From assembly GCA_021777055.1 (NCBI GenBank), contig JAIQZO010000042.1, forward strand, positions 62,001 through 126,000: a DNA stretch of 64,000 nt, read 5' to 3'. Within the stretch, counting starts at the first letter, position 1. Each line of letters opens with the position of its first letter. A program made the position numbers and the translations under genes. Positions 35,920-44,553 of the stretch are shown piece after piece. The stretch comes from Candidatus Anammoxibacter sp. GTDB taxonomy: Bacteria; Planctomycetota; Brocadiia; Brocadiales; Anammoxibacteraceae. The notes under the pieces were generated by a model, which made no database searches, had not been told where the DNA came from, and saw nothing but the letters and a program-made list of their open reading frames with translations.

Positions 35920-37713
35920 ATGGTGTACTGGATACCTCCATCCCTAATTTTTATTATCGCTGCAATAATTATCCCGTTTCTAAGCTTGCGGGCACAAAAG
36001 GTATTCGTCTTAATAGTACCTGCATTTGGTTTGATTAATCTTTTTTCCATGCATGAGGGAGCTTACTGGAAACTAAGATTTTTAGGGCAAGACATTGTGC
36101 TGGCAAATGTTGACAAGGTAAGTTTTATGTTTGGCCTTGTTTTTATAATACTTCTTTTTATTGGTATGATCTTTGCAAACCACATAAAAGAGCATTGGGA
36201 ACATTCAGCTGCATTTTTTTATGCAGGGGGAACATTAGGGGTAGTTTTTGCCGGAGATTTCCTTTCACTTTACTGTGCATGGGAATTAATGGCCGTTGCG
36301 TCTGTCTGCCTGATCTGGAATAGCATGAAAAAGTCTTCCAGAGATGTGGGAATGAGATTTATCCTTGTTCACCTGTTTGGAGGTTTATGCCTGCTAGCTG
36401 GGTTTGTTATTCACTACGCAAATACTGGTTCTATTGAATTTGGCCCAATCAAAGAAGGCGGCATAGCATTCAATCTTATACTTGTTTCATTTCTAATAAA
36501 CGCAGCAGTACTTCCATTTAACGCCTGGCTTCCAGACGCTTACCCAGAATCAACACCTACCGGTTCTGTTTATCTAAGTGCTTTCACAACTAAATCAGCA
36601 GTATATGTACTTCTCAGGGCATTTCCAGGAACTGAAATCCTTATTTGGTTAGGACTCGCAATGGCGATTTATGGAATTATCTTTGCAGTTTTGGAAAATG
36701 ACATTAGGCGGCTTCAGGCATACAGTGTTATCAGTCAAGTAGGGTACATGGTCGCGGGCATAGGAATAGGAACAGATATTGCAATAAATGGAGTGTGTGC
36801 CCATGCATTTTCCCACATAATCTACAAATCACTGCTATTTATGGCAGTCGGAGTCATCTTGCAACAAACTGGTACAAGCAAACTTACAGAATTAAGTGGA
36901 CTCTATAAGTATATGAAACCTATATTTTTCTTATATATGATAGGAGGACTTGCAATCTCCGGATTTCCATTGTTTAACGGATTTATAAGTAAGTCAATGA
37001 TTATCACTTCTGCAGCAGAAAGCCATGTGTTTTCAGCTTGGATTATACTTACATTTGTATCTTGTGGAACATTTATGTATACAGGTCTCAAACTTCCGTA
37101 TTTTACTTTTTTTGGAAAAGACCGAGGTTTCAAACTAAAAAAGATCCCGATAAATATGATAATTGCGATGGGAATTGGTGCTTTTTTATGTACACTCTTT
37201 GGTGTGTACCCTAAACTCTTGTATAACATGCTCCCTAATCATGTGGATTACAAACCCTATACAGTTTCACACGTTTTAGGAGCACTGCAAATGCTAATGT
37301 TTACGGGTTTGGCATTTGTTATACTACGAAAGAAGATTTCTATAAGAGCCACAATAAGCATAGATACTGATTGGACTTACAGAAAAGGCACAGAACTGTT
37401 TATTTGGTTTGTCGAAAACCCAATGTTTACATTTATAGGCAAAGCGAAAAACCTGTTTTTTGAAAATATTCCAAACTTCCTTAAATGGGTCAGCCAAAAT
37501 CCTGTTTCTGTTGTTTTTATAACAACACATACATTAATGTTACGGTTTAGCCATGGCGAGCATAAAGAAGAAATAGAGAAACAAGTAGAGATGGAGAAGA
37601 GAAACTACCCACGTTTTAACAGGTTCGTACCGGTGAGAAATTTGCTTGTCATGATTTGCTGCTTCTTGTTAGCGTACTTACTGATATATTTTCTCGCGAA
37701 TAAACAACAATAA
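35920..37713 (+). CDS. Na+/H+ antiporter subunit D-like (NuoL/MrpD superfamily), canonical copy
   Basis: This 597-residue paralogue of the preceding gene is similar along its whole length. Here the loop is near canonical, LPFNAWLPDAYPESTPTGS, with Glu in CAWELMAVAS and Lys in FTTKSAVYVLLR. AAGGAGG lies before the ATG at 35920. The C-terminus carries a soluble KEEIEKQVEMEKR stretch and a last membrane helix. It is probably the functional member of the duplicated pair, translocating protons or Na+ across an energised membrane. Partner subunits are not in the window. Confidence 0.8.
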   Translation: MVYWIPPSLIFIIAAIIIPFLSLRAQKVFVLIVPAFGLINLFSMHEGAYWKLRFLGQDIVLANVDKVSFMFGLVFIILLFIGMIFANHIKEHWEHSAAFFYAGGTLGVVFAGDFLSLYCAWELMAVASVCLIWNSMKKSSRDVGMRFILVHLFGGLCLLAGFVIHYANTGSIEFGPIKEGGIAFNLILVSFLINAAVLPFNAWLPDAYPESTPTGSVYLSAFTTKSAVYVLLRAFPGTEILIWLGLAMAIYGIIFAVLENDIRRLQAYSVISQVGYMVAGIGIGTDIAINGVCAHAFSHIIYKSLLFMAVGVILQQTGTSKLTELSGLYKYMKPIFFLYMIGGLAISGFPLFNGFISKSMIITSAAESHVFSAWIILTFVSCGTFMYTGLKLPYFTFFGKDRGFKLKKIPINMIIAMGIGAFLCTLFGVYPKLLYNMLPNHVDYKPYTVSHVLGALQMLMFTGLAFVILRKKISIRATISIDTDWTYRKGTELFIWFVENPMFTFIGKAKNLFFENIPNFLKWVSQNPVSVVFITTHTLMLRFSHGEHKEEIEKQVEMEKRNYPRFNRFVPVRNLLVMICCFLLAYLLIYFLANKQQ

Positions 37714-38219
37714 CTTTTCATAATGTTTTAAATCGTATCTCTAATAATGAGGCGAAGCCGCAACAAAAATACAGAATACCGGAATCAGGAGCCTGAATTC
37801 AGGATAAAGCATAGAGTTGTGCCTGTTTTACAATAGAGAAATTTTTATAAAGTAATACTATATAAGCATACATGGTTTGTCTCTTTAGACGGTTTAAACG
37901 AAAATATAGGAGATACCATGACTTGATTTTCATCTGTTCATACTTCATTTTAACATTGGCAGAAAGCCCTTGGTAATCATTTAAGAAAATATGTTAATTT
38001 GTCTAAAGTTGAGAGCCCAGAGCAGGTGCAAAAAGTAGATAAACGCAAACCTTAAATATCAAATTATCATATTGTTTGTAGATTTTACTTTGGAAGAGCA
38101 TCCCCTGTAACAGGTTGCCATTAAAACAAGCATTTGTTACAATACAAAACGAATCTGTATTAATTTCTAATACAAAACAGGGTTTAATGCAATTAAATAA
38201 GACAGGAGGAGAAATTTTA
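37714..38219. other. Gene-free gap with a partial family 2 repeat
   Basis: Bases 37749-37855 match the left part of repeat family 2 (AGGCGAAGCCGCAAC, then GGAATCAGGAGCCTGAATTC). The rest is AT-rich without a supported gene. AGGAG followed by ATGACTTGA near 37910-37926 looks like a dead start. A frame open from 38115 is not used as the start of the next gene. Confidence 0.6.
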
Positions 38220-40286
38220 ATGACAATAAACGAATCAGGTTCTATTAATAAGACCTGTCATGAAGAGGAAGCACCGTGTATTGTTGGCTGTCCTATCCGG
38301 CAGGATGGGCGAGACTATATTCAACTTATTGCAAGAAGGAAATTTGAAGAGGCGTTTGATGTGGTACACAAGAGGAATATTCTACCGTCAGCTTGTGGAA
38401 GAATATGCACCCACCCATGCGAAGATAAATGCCGGAGAGGCACGTTGGATAGTTCCATTGCAATTGCATGGCTTAAGAGGTTTCTTTCGGACAGGATATC
38501 ACCAACTTCAGATGAAAAACCAGAGGTAAAATATTCAGAAAAGATCGCAATCATAGGAGGTGGCCCAGCTGGTCTGGCCGCTGCCCATGATCTGGCTCTT
38601 TTAGGATACCAAACCACAATCTTTGAGGAACAGGGCCAAGTTGGTGGAATGATCGGTATTGGTGTACCCATATTCCGCCTCCCGAGGAAAGAGATAGAGA
38701 AAGATGCCGAATGTGTTAAAAATTTAGGAGTTGAGATCAGATGCAATACAAGAGTTGGAACTGATATTAAGATTAACGATATAAAGAATGAGGGATTCTC
38801 CGCTATATTTATAACAGCAGGATTACCACAGAGCAAACACTTACCTATCCATGGCGTAGAGCTGGACGGAGTAATTAAGGGGGTAAATTTTTTACACGCG
38901 GCAAACACAACAGGTAAGGTGGACTTAGGAGAAAAGGTACTAGTAATCGGGGGAGGTGCAGTTGCAATGGATTGTGCGAGAACCGCCTTGAGACTAGGAC
39001 CTAAAGAGGTTCATATTTCATGCCTGGAATCTCGTGAAGAGATGCCCACTTCAGATTACGAAATAGAAGAGACCTTACATGAGGGAATAATTCTGCATCC
39101 GTCATGGGGACCTAAAAGAATAGTAGGGCAAAACGGGAAGGTTACGGGGCTTGAAACATTAAATGTAAAGGCTGTTTTTGATGATCAAGGGAGATTCAAC
39201 CCGTCATTTCATGAAGGGTCGGAAGAAATTATAAATGTTGACACTATTATACTGGCTATTGGCCAGGGGTCAGACCTATCTGTTATTGACGGAGTTGAAG
39301 ATATTCAGACCACAAGGGGCGGAACAATTGTTGTGAACAAAGAGACTTTAATGACTGACGTACCCGGCATATTTGCAGGGGGAGATATTGTTCTCGGACG
39401 TGGAACAATGACATTAAGCCTTGAACATGGAAAAAGGGCGGCCCTTACCATACACAATTACCTTCAAAACGAAAATCAAATAGATGATCGGTTTTTAGAC
39501 CTGCCACCTATTCCTGACCTCGCACCAAGGAGGGTAGAGTTAATAAAACGTGAAGAGCGTGCGGGAATGACGGCAATTGATGACAACAGAAGGGTCTCAA
39601 GTTTTGACGAAGTCGAGTTGGGGTTTGATGAGGATACTGCAGTTAAAGAGGCGCAGAGGTGTATGAATTGCGGCGCAGGAGCAACTGTATCCCCTGATAT
39701 CTGTATTGGTTGCCTGACGTGTGTTAGGGTGTGTCCTTACGAGATACCGGTTATTAATGATGAAAAGGTGGCTTATATAGATGGCGATTGCCAATCATGC
39801 GGTATATGTGTGGTTGAGTGCCCGGTGAATGCAATAGAATTTAAAGGCTCTTATGAAGATCAGGGAAAAGATGAGTTAACAAACGCAATTAAAGGTATCA
39901 ATAGGTCAAACGGTCCAGTAATAGTCAATCTATTCTGCCATTACAATAAATTTGCCGGCAGTATTGCAAAGTATACAGAAGCAGGTAGAGAGGTCGTAAA
40001 TGTAGGTGTTCTCGGTTTAAGTAAGATAGACCCCACATTGTTACTTCAGGCATTCGAAAACGGAGCGGACGGTGTAATGGTTAACATTTGCACTGACGAA
40101 GATTGCCATTATGGAAGTTCATGCGGCGAATGGGCAAACAGAAAGATTTCGACTGCAAAACGATTATTAAGTTCCATTGGTATGGACCAGGAAAGGGTAA
40201 TGGTTACATGCACATCTAGTGATAATGATAGCCTCTCCAACACGACAAAAACATTGTTAGAAAAAATTGGAACCACATCCAATTAA
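38220..40286 (+). CDS. GltD-like FAD oxidoreductase fused to 2x[4Fe-4S] ferredoxin and MvhD/FrhD domain
   Basis: The protein has 688 residues from the ATG at 38220, which follows AGGAGGAG; the frame is open 35 codons upstream. Domain order: N-terminal Fe-S region of the GltD/DPYD type (C13, C20, C24, then CxxxCxxxxC near residues 57-67), FAD site IIGGGPAGLAAAH (about 111), NAD(P) site VIGGGAVAMDCA (about 243), two ferredoxin motifs CIGCLTCVRVCP and CQSCGICVVECP (about 494 and 523), and a C-terminal MvhD-like domain with CTDEDCHY. The parts resemble electron-bifurcating Hdr/Nfn modules. Its electron donor and acceptor are unknown. Confidence 0.8.
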   Translation: MTINESGSINKTCHEEEAPCIVGCPIRQDGRDYIQLIARRKFEEAFDVVHKRNILPSACGRICTHPCEDKCRRGTLDSSIAIAWLKRFLSDRISPTSDEKPEVKYSEKIAIIGGGPAGLAAAHDLALLGYQTTIFEEQGQVGGMIGIGVPIFRLPRKEIEKDAECVKNLGVEIRCNTRVGTDIKINDIKNEGFSAIFITAGLPQSKHLPIHGVELDGVIKGVNFLHAANTTGKVDLGEKVLVIGGGAVAMDCARTALRLGPKEVHISCLESREEMPTSDYEIEETLHEGIILHPSWGPKRIVGQNGKVTGLETLNVKAVFDDQGRFNPSFHEGSEEIINVDTIILAIGQGSDLSVIDGVEDIQTTRGGTIVVNKETLMTDVPGIFAGGDIVLGRGTMTLSLEHGKRAALTIHNYLQNENQIDDRFLDLPPIPDLAPRRVELIKREERAGMTAIDDNRRVSSFDEVELGFDEDTAVKEAQRCMNCGAGATVSPDICIGCLTCVRVCPYEIPVINDEKVAYIDGDCQSCGICVVECPVNAIEFKGSYEDQGKDELTNAIKGINRSNGPVIVNLFCHYNKFAGSIAKYTEAGREVVNVGVLGLSKIDPTLLLQAFENGADGVMVNICTDEDCHYGSSCGEWANRKISTAKRLLSSIGMDQERVMVTCTSSDNDSLSNTTKTLLEKIGTTSN

Positions 40287-40296
40287 CTGTGTTCAT

Positions 40297-40340
40297 AAAA
40301 AAAGGGATAAGTATAATAAATTTATTATACTTATCCCTTT
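40297..40340. terminator. Bidirectional terminator: 40-bp perfect palindrome
   Basis: AAAGGGATAAGTATAATAAA at 40301-40320 is followed at once by its exact reverse complement, giving 20-bp arms. An A run on one side and the T run of the arm suit termination in both directions. It lies between the convergent GltD-like gene and clpC. Confidence 0.8.
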
Positions 40341-40377
40341 ATAACATTCTATCATCTGCAATCAAGCAATTTCTTGT

Positions 40378-42864
40378 TTAACTTTCAGCCTCTGAACTGT
40401 GCAGCAATACAGGAGGCGGATTGATAACTACACCTTCAAACTTAAGCTCTCCATTTTCAGTCGTAACCTTAATTAACTCTTTATCTTTAAACTTACCATC
40501 AATAATAATCTCAGAGAGTGGATCTTCCAGATAACGTTCAACTGCCCGTCGTAATGGTCTTGCCCCAAGATGAGAATCATAACCTTTATCAATAAGAAAC
40601 GCAATGGCATCTTCCGCCAGAGTGAGGCTCAGGTTATAATTAGAAAGCCTTGCCTTTACGGCTTCAAGCTCTATCTTGATAATCTTTTTCAGATCATCCT
40701 TTGTTAATGATTTGAATATAATAGTGTCATCAAGCCTGTTTATAAATTCCGGTTTAAAATGCCTTTCAACCTCTTTATTTAACTGCTCCTTCATGGCTTC
40801 AAAATTCTGTTCGCTGGTATCTTGATTAAACCCCATCGTTGACTGATTTCTTATAAGCTGGGCGCCAATATTGGATGTCATAATCAATATAACATTACAG
40901 AAATCCACATGCCTGCCAAAACTATCGGTAAGACGTCCGTCTTCCATTATCTGAAGCAGCATATTAAACACATCCGGATGGGCTTTTTCTATCTCATCCA
41001 GCAAAACGACAGCATATGGTCTGCGGCGGATTCTTTCGGTTAGCTGACCACCCTCTTCATAACCAACAAAACCCGGTGGAGCACCTATAAGACGAGAAAC
41101 ATTATGTTTTTCCATATACTCTGACATATCTATCTGGACCAACGCTTCCTCTTCACCAAACAGATATGTGGCTAATGATTTCGCCAAATGGGTTTTACCC
41201 ACACCTGAGGGCCCCATGAATATAAATGTGGCAACCGGCCGTTTAGGATCCTTTAGCCCTGCCCGTGATCTTCTTAATGCCTTTCCAATGGCCTGTATCC
41301 CTTCATCCTGGCTAATAACGATTTCATGCATCTTTTCATTAAAGTTCATGAGCTTCTTTGTCTCTTCAGATTCAACACGAGTCAACGGAATACCAGTCAT
41401 CTTTGAGACTACTTCTGCCACTATTTCCGCGTCAACAACTCCTTTAACTGACTCAGACTTTTCATGCCACTCTTCTTCAATGGATTTTTTCTTCTTTTTG
41501 AGCTTATCAGCCTTATCTCTTATCTTTGCCGCACGTTCAAAATCCTGAACGGCAACTGCATTGTCTTTCTCTTTCTCCAGCACAACTATCTCTTCATCCA
41601 AATTCTTAAGATCTGGCGGTACTGAAGAAGCCTTTAATCTGACACGAGCACATGACTCGTCAATTACATCAATTGCCTTATCAGGAAGAAACCTCCCTGT
41701 AATATACCTGTTTGACAGCTCGGTGGCAGCCTCTATGGCATCGTCGTTTATCTTTACCTTGTGGTGCGTCTCATACCTTTCCCTAAGGCCCTTCAATATA
41801 TCAACTGTTTCACTTTTACTTGGCGGTTCAACCATTATAGTCTGAAAACGTCTTTCAAGCGCACTGTCTTTTTCCACATATTTCCGATATTCATCAAGTG
41901 TCGTGGCTCCAACACACTGTATCTCTCCCCTTGCCAATGCTGGTTTCAAGACATTTGAGGCATCAATTGCCCCTTCGGCACCTCCTGCGCCAACAAGGGT
42001 ATGCAGTTCATCTATAAAGAGTATAACGTTTTTTGATCTTTTAACCTCTATCATTACCGCTTTTATTCGCTCTTCAAACTGGCCCCTGTACTTAGTACCT
42101 GCGACCATCATCGCAAGGTCTAAGACAACAACTCTCTTATTCTTTAACAACGCAGGTACTGCACCACCAATAACAGCCTGAGCCAGGCCTTCTATAACGG
42201 CAGTTTTACCCACCCCAGCTTCACCAAGCAAAACCGGATTATTCTTTGTCCTTCTGGTAAGCACCTGAATTAAACGTTCAATAACATCCTGCCTACCAAT
42301 AACAGGGTCAAGTTTCTTTTCCTTCGCCAGTTGCGTCAAATCAATACCAAAAGAGTCCAGAGCTGGAGTTTTTGAGGTAGATTTCCCTTTCTTCATCTCT
42401 TTTTCATGGCCAGGCGCGTTAGTCGGCTCCTGTCCAATAAGACCTATAATCTCTTCCCTCACATCCTCAAGCTTTAGCCCGAAATTTAAAAGTACTTGGG
42501 CTGCAACACCTTCTTGCTCCCTAATCAGCCCTAAAAGCAGATGCTCTGTACCTATATAATTATGACCTAAAGAACGGGCCTCTTCCATAGAGAACTCCAA
42601 TGCTTTTTTCACGCGAGGAGTAAATGGAAGCTGACCCACTGATATAAGATCCGGGCCAGTCTGTACAATTTTCTCCACCTCAAGCCTCACCTTTTTCAGC
42701 TCAACATCAAGGTTTTGAAGGACGTTGGCGGCGACACCACTACCCTCTTTTACCAAACCCAACAAGATATGTTCGGTTCCGATATATTCATGATTAAACC
42801 TTCTTGCCTCTTCCCTGGCAAGTGCCATTACCTTCCTTGCACGATCAGTAAACCTATCAAACAT
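40378..42864 (-). CDS. clpC: ATP-dependent Clp protease ATPase subunit ClpC
   Basis: This 828-residue AAA+ unfoldase feeds substrates to ClpP. Domain order: double Clp-N repeat (residues about 1-145, two GTEHxLLGLxxE motifs), AAA1 with GEAGVGKT (about 217) and VLFIDELHTL, a UVR-containing middle domain (about 425-465, VQDFERAAKIRDKADKL), AAA2 with GPSGVGKTHLAKS (about 552), and the D2-small domain. Length and the UVR motif identify ClpC rather than ClpB or ClpA. It overlaps mcsB by 8 bases; ClpC is known to degrade arginine-phosphorylated proteins marked by McsB. clpP is not in the window. Confidence 0.95.
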   Translation of the reverse strand: MFDRFTDRARKVMALAREEARRFNHEYIGTEHILLGLVKEGSGVAANVLQNLDVELKKVRLEVEKIVQTGPDLISVGQLPFTPRVKKALEFSMEEARSLGHNYIGTEHLLLGLIREQEGVAAQVLLNFGLKLEDVREEIIGLIGQEPTNAPGHEKEMKKGKSTSKTPALDSFGIDLTQLAKEKKLDPVIGRQDVIERLIQVLTRRTKNNPVLLGEAGVGKTAVIEGLAQAVIGGAVPALLKNKRVVVLDLAMMVAGTKYRGQFEERIKAVMIEVKRSKNVILFIDELHTLVGAGGAEGAIDASNVLKPALARGEIQCVGATTLDEYRKYVEKDSALERRFQTIMVEPPSKSETVDILKGLRERYETHHKVKINDDAIEAATELSNRYITGRFLPDKAIDVIDESCARVRLKASSVPPDLKNLDEEIVVLEKEKDNAVAVQDFERAAKIRDKADKLKKKKKSIEEEWHEKSESVKGVVDAEIVAEVVSKMTGIPLTRVESEETKKLMNFNEKMHEIVISQDEGIQAIGKALRRSRAGLKDPKRPVATFIFMGPSGVGKTHLAKSLATYLFGEEEALVQIDMSEYMEKHNVSRLIGAPPGFVGYEEGGQLTERIRRRPYAVVLLDEIEKAHPDVFNMLLQIMEDGRLTDSFGRHVDFCNVILIMTSNIGAQLIRNQSTMGFNQDTSEQNFEAMKEQLNKEVERHFKPEFINRLDDTIIFKSLTKDDLKKIIKIELEAVKARLSNYNLSLTLAEDAIAFLIDKGYDSHLGARPLRRAVERYLEDPLSEIIIDGKFKDKELIKVTTENGELKFEGVVINPPPVLLHSSEAES

Positions 42865-43936
42865 TTTTTATTTCACCTCCAATTTTTTCACCATTCAGCC
42901 TGTTCCTTACATACGACGCCCTAATAATATCCCTTTGATTTGCGTCCAGCGTCCGGCCTTCAGATTTTTGCAAGTGGGCAGGAAGAGTAAGGATAAAAAG
43001 CTCATTTAAACTTTTTATATCTATATCTTTTATAATACCGATGTTTACCCCCAAACGCACCTGTGAAATTAAATGCAGTATCTCTTCTGAAGAAATAATC
43101 CTTCCTACTTTAAGAATACCATATGAACGCCAGACTCTATCCTCCAGTTGAGCTTTATTCTCTTTAACTAATGCCTGCCGGGCCATTCTCTCGTAACCGG
43201 TAATTCTTGGGATTACACCACCTATTATTTCTAATATTTCTTGTTCCGATTTACCTAAAGTAAATTGATTGGAAATCTGATATAAATCTCCTGATATTTT
43301 CGTACCTTCACCATAAAACCCCCTTACCACCAGGCCTAATTTAGAAACTGCATTAAAGACCTTTTCTATATGCTGCGTTAAACTAAGTGCTGGAAGATGA
43401 AGCATTACGGAGACCCTCAAACCAGTTCCCACATTAGTAGGACATGCAGTCAAATATCCAAACCTTGGCGAAAAAGCAAAACTTACGCTTTTCTCCAACT
43501 CATTATCTATCTCCTCTATAGTCTTCCATGTTTCATCCAACTCAAGTCCTGAATGCAAAACCTGAATCCTTAAATGGTCTTCTTCATTAACCATAAGACT
43601 TATCGTTTCAGACTTACCAAATGCAACTCCCCGATCACCTTCACTATCTGCATGTTCCTTGCTGATAAGATGCCGTTCAATCAGAAACTGTTTATCCACC
43701 GCGGACGATTTATTAATATTTACATAAAACAGATCACGGGTAACACTACTCGCTTTAATACTTTCGTAAAAGAGCCTCTCTATATCTGATTTATTTGTGC
43801 TAGTCGCCTTTGATAAAAAAGGAAACCTTGCTGCATTTCTGGCCAACCGAATCCTGGTGCTAATAACGATATCGGAATCAGTCCCAGTCCCAGACAGCCA
43901 AGCGCCTGTATTATTAAATAACTTACTCAGTTCCAT
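42857..43936 (-). CDS. mcsB: Protein arginine kinase McsB
   Basis: This 359-residue member of the ATP:guanido phosphotransferase family phosphorylates arginine residues on proteins, tagging them for ClpCP. Visible signatures are VISTRIRLARNAARFPF near residue 25, VNEEDHLRIQVL, the catalytic-site block LTACPTNVGTGLRVSVMLHL and RAxYVRNRLNGE near the end. It overlaps mcsA by 14 bases and clpC by 8, forming a compact three-gene operon. In Bacillus the operon starts with ctsR; no such gene is present here. Confidence 0.95.
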   Translation of the reverse strand: MELSKLFNNTGAWLSGTGTDSDIVISTRIRLARNAARFPFLSKATSTNKSDIERLFYESIKASSVTRDLFYVNINKSSAVDKQFLIERHLISKEHADSEGDRGVAFGKSETISLMVNEEDHLRIQVLHSGLELDETWKTIEEIDNELEKSVSFAFSPRFGYLTACPTNVGTGLRVSVMLHLPALSLTQHIEKVFNAVSKLGLVVRGFYGEGTKISGDLYQISNQFTLGKSEQEILEIIGGVIPRITGYERMARQALVKENKAQLEDRVWRSYGILKVGRIISSEEILHLISQVRLGVNIGIIKDIDIKSLNELFILTLPAHLQKSEGRTLDANQRDIIRASYVRNRLNGEKIGGEIKNV

Positions 43937-44423
43937 CCGTTTTACCTGTTAATTCGTTTATTGCATCTCTAATAACAACCGCATTCTCATAATCCTCTTT
44001 TTCAACCGCACTATTTAAATCTTTCCGTAATTGGATAAGTCGGTTCTTTTTTATAATCTCTTCACCTGCGGCCAGTGGAACTTTCCCTATGTGATGAGAG
44101 CTGCTATGCATCTTTTCAAGAAGGGGAATTAAACCGGTTTCAAAGACCGAATAATCCATTGGGCAACCTAACCGCCCTTGGGACCTGAATTCCAAGTACG
44201 AAATTTTACACACCGGACAAACAATTTTTGACATCTCCCCAATTTCAGGAGCAACCTGACTTATCAGATTTGACAAGATATCAGACGGCGATACCATTTT
44301 TGTAAAACTGCTGGAAGCGGCTTGTGCACAGTCCTCACACAGATGGCGTTCTTTTTTTTCCTCACCATAGATTTCAGTTATGTGGACATTTGCCGGATTT
44401 TTGTTACAAGATTCACAATTCAT
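43923..44423 (-). CDS. mcsA: McsA, UVR-domain zinc-binding activator of McsB
   Basis: This 166-residue protein starts with a CxxC pair (MNCESCNK) and CEDCA at about residues 29-33, then a second zinc site (CPVC, later CP). The C-terminal UVR motif reads LRKDLNSAVEKEDYENAVVI (about residues 130-150). McsA activates the arginine kinase McsB in Gram-positive bacteria. Gene order mcsA-mcsB-clpC with overlapping ends supports the assignment. A partial family 2 repeat lies just upstream, leaving little room for a regulator gene. Confidence 0.9.
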   Translation of the reverse strand: MNCESCNKNPANVHITEIYGEEKKERHLCEDCAQAASSSFTKMVSPSDILSNLISQVAPEIGEMSKIVCPVCKISYLEFRSQGRLGCPMDYSVFETGLIPLLEKMHSSSHHIGKVPLAAGEEIIKKNRLIQLRKDLNSAVEKEDYENAVVIRDAINELTGKTDGTE

Positions 44424-44439
44424 TTTTGAAACTTTCGGT

Positions 44440-44545
44440 ATTTAATATGTAATTATACAGAATACAAGGGTGTAAATGTAAATATTGTATTCGTTTTATT
44501 TATTCTGAATTCTGGATCCTGTAATCTTCCTACGCTGAAACAGAT
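44440..44545. repeat. Repeat family 2, partial copy c
   Basis: ACAGAATACAAGGGTG, then TTATTCTGAATTCTGGATCC and TGTAATCTTCC resemble the two arms of the longer copies at 14055 and 49320, but the interior is mostly deleted. It lies between mcsA and the HPS-RraA gene. Confidence 0.6.
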
Positions 44546-44553
44546 ACAAAGTT

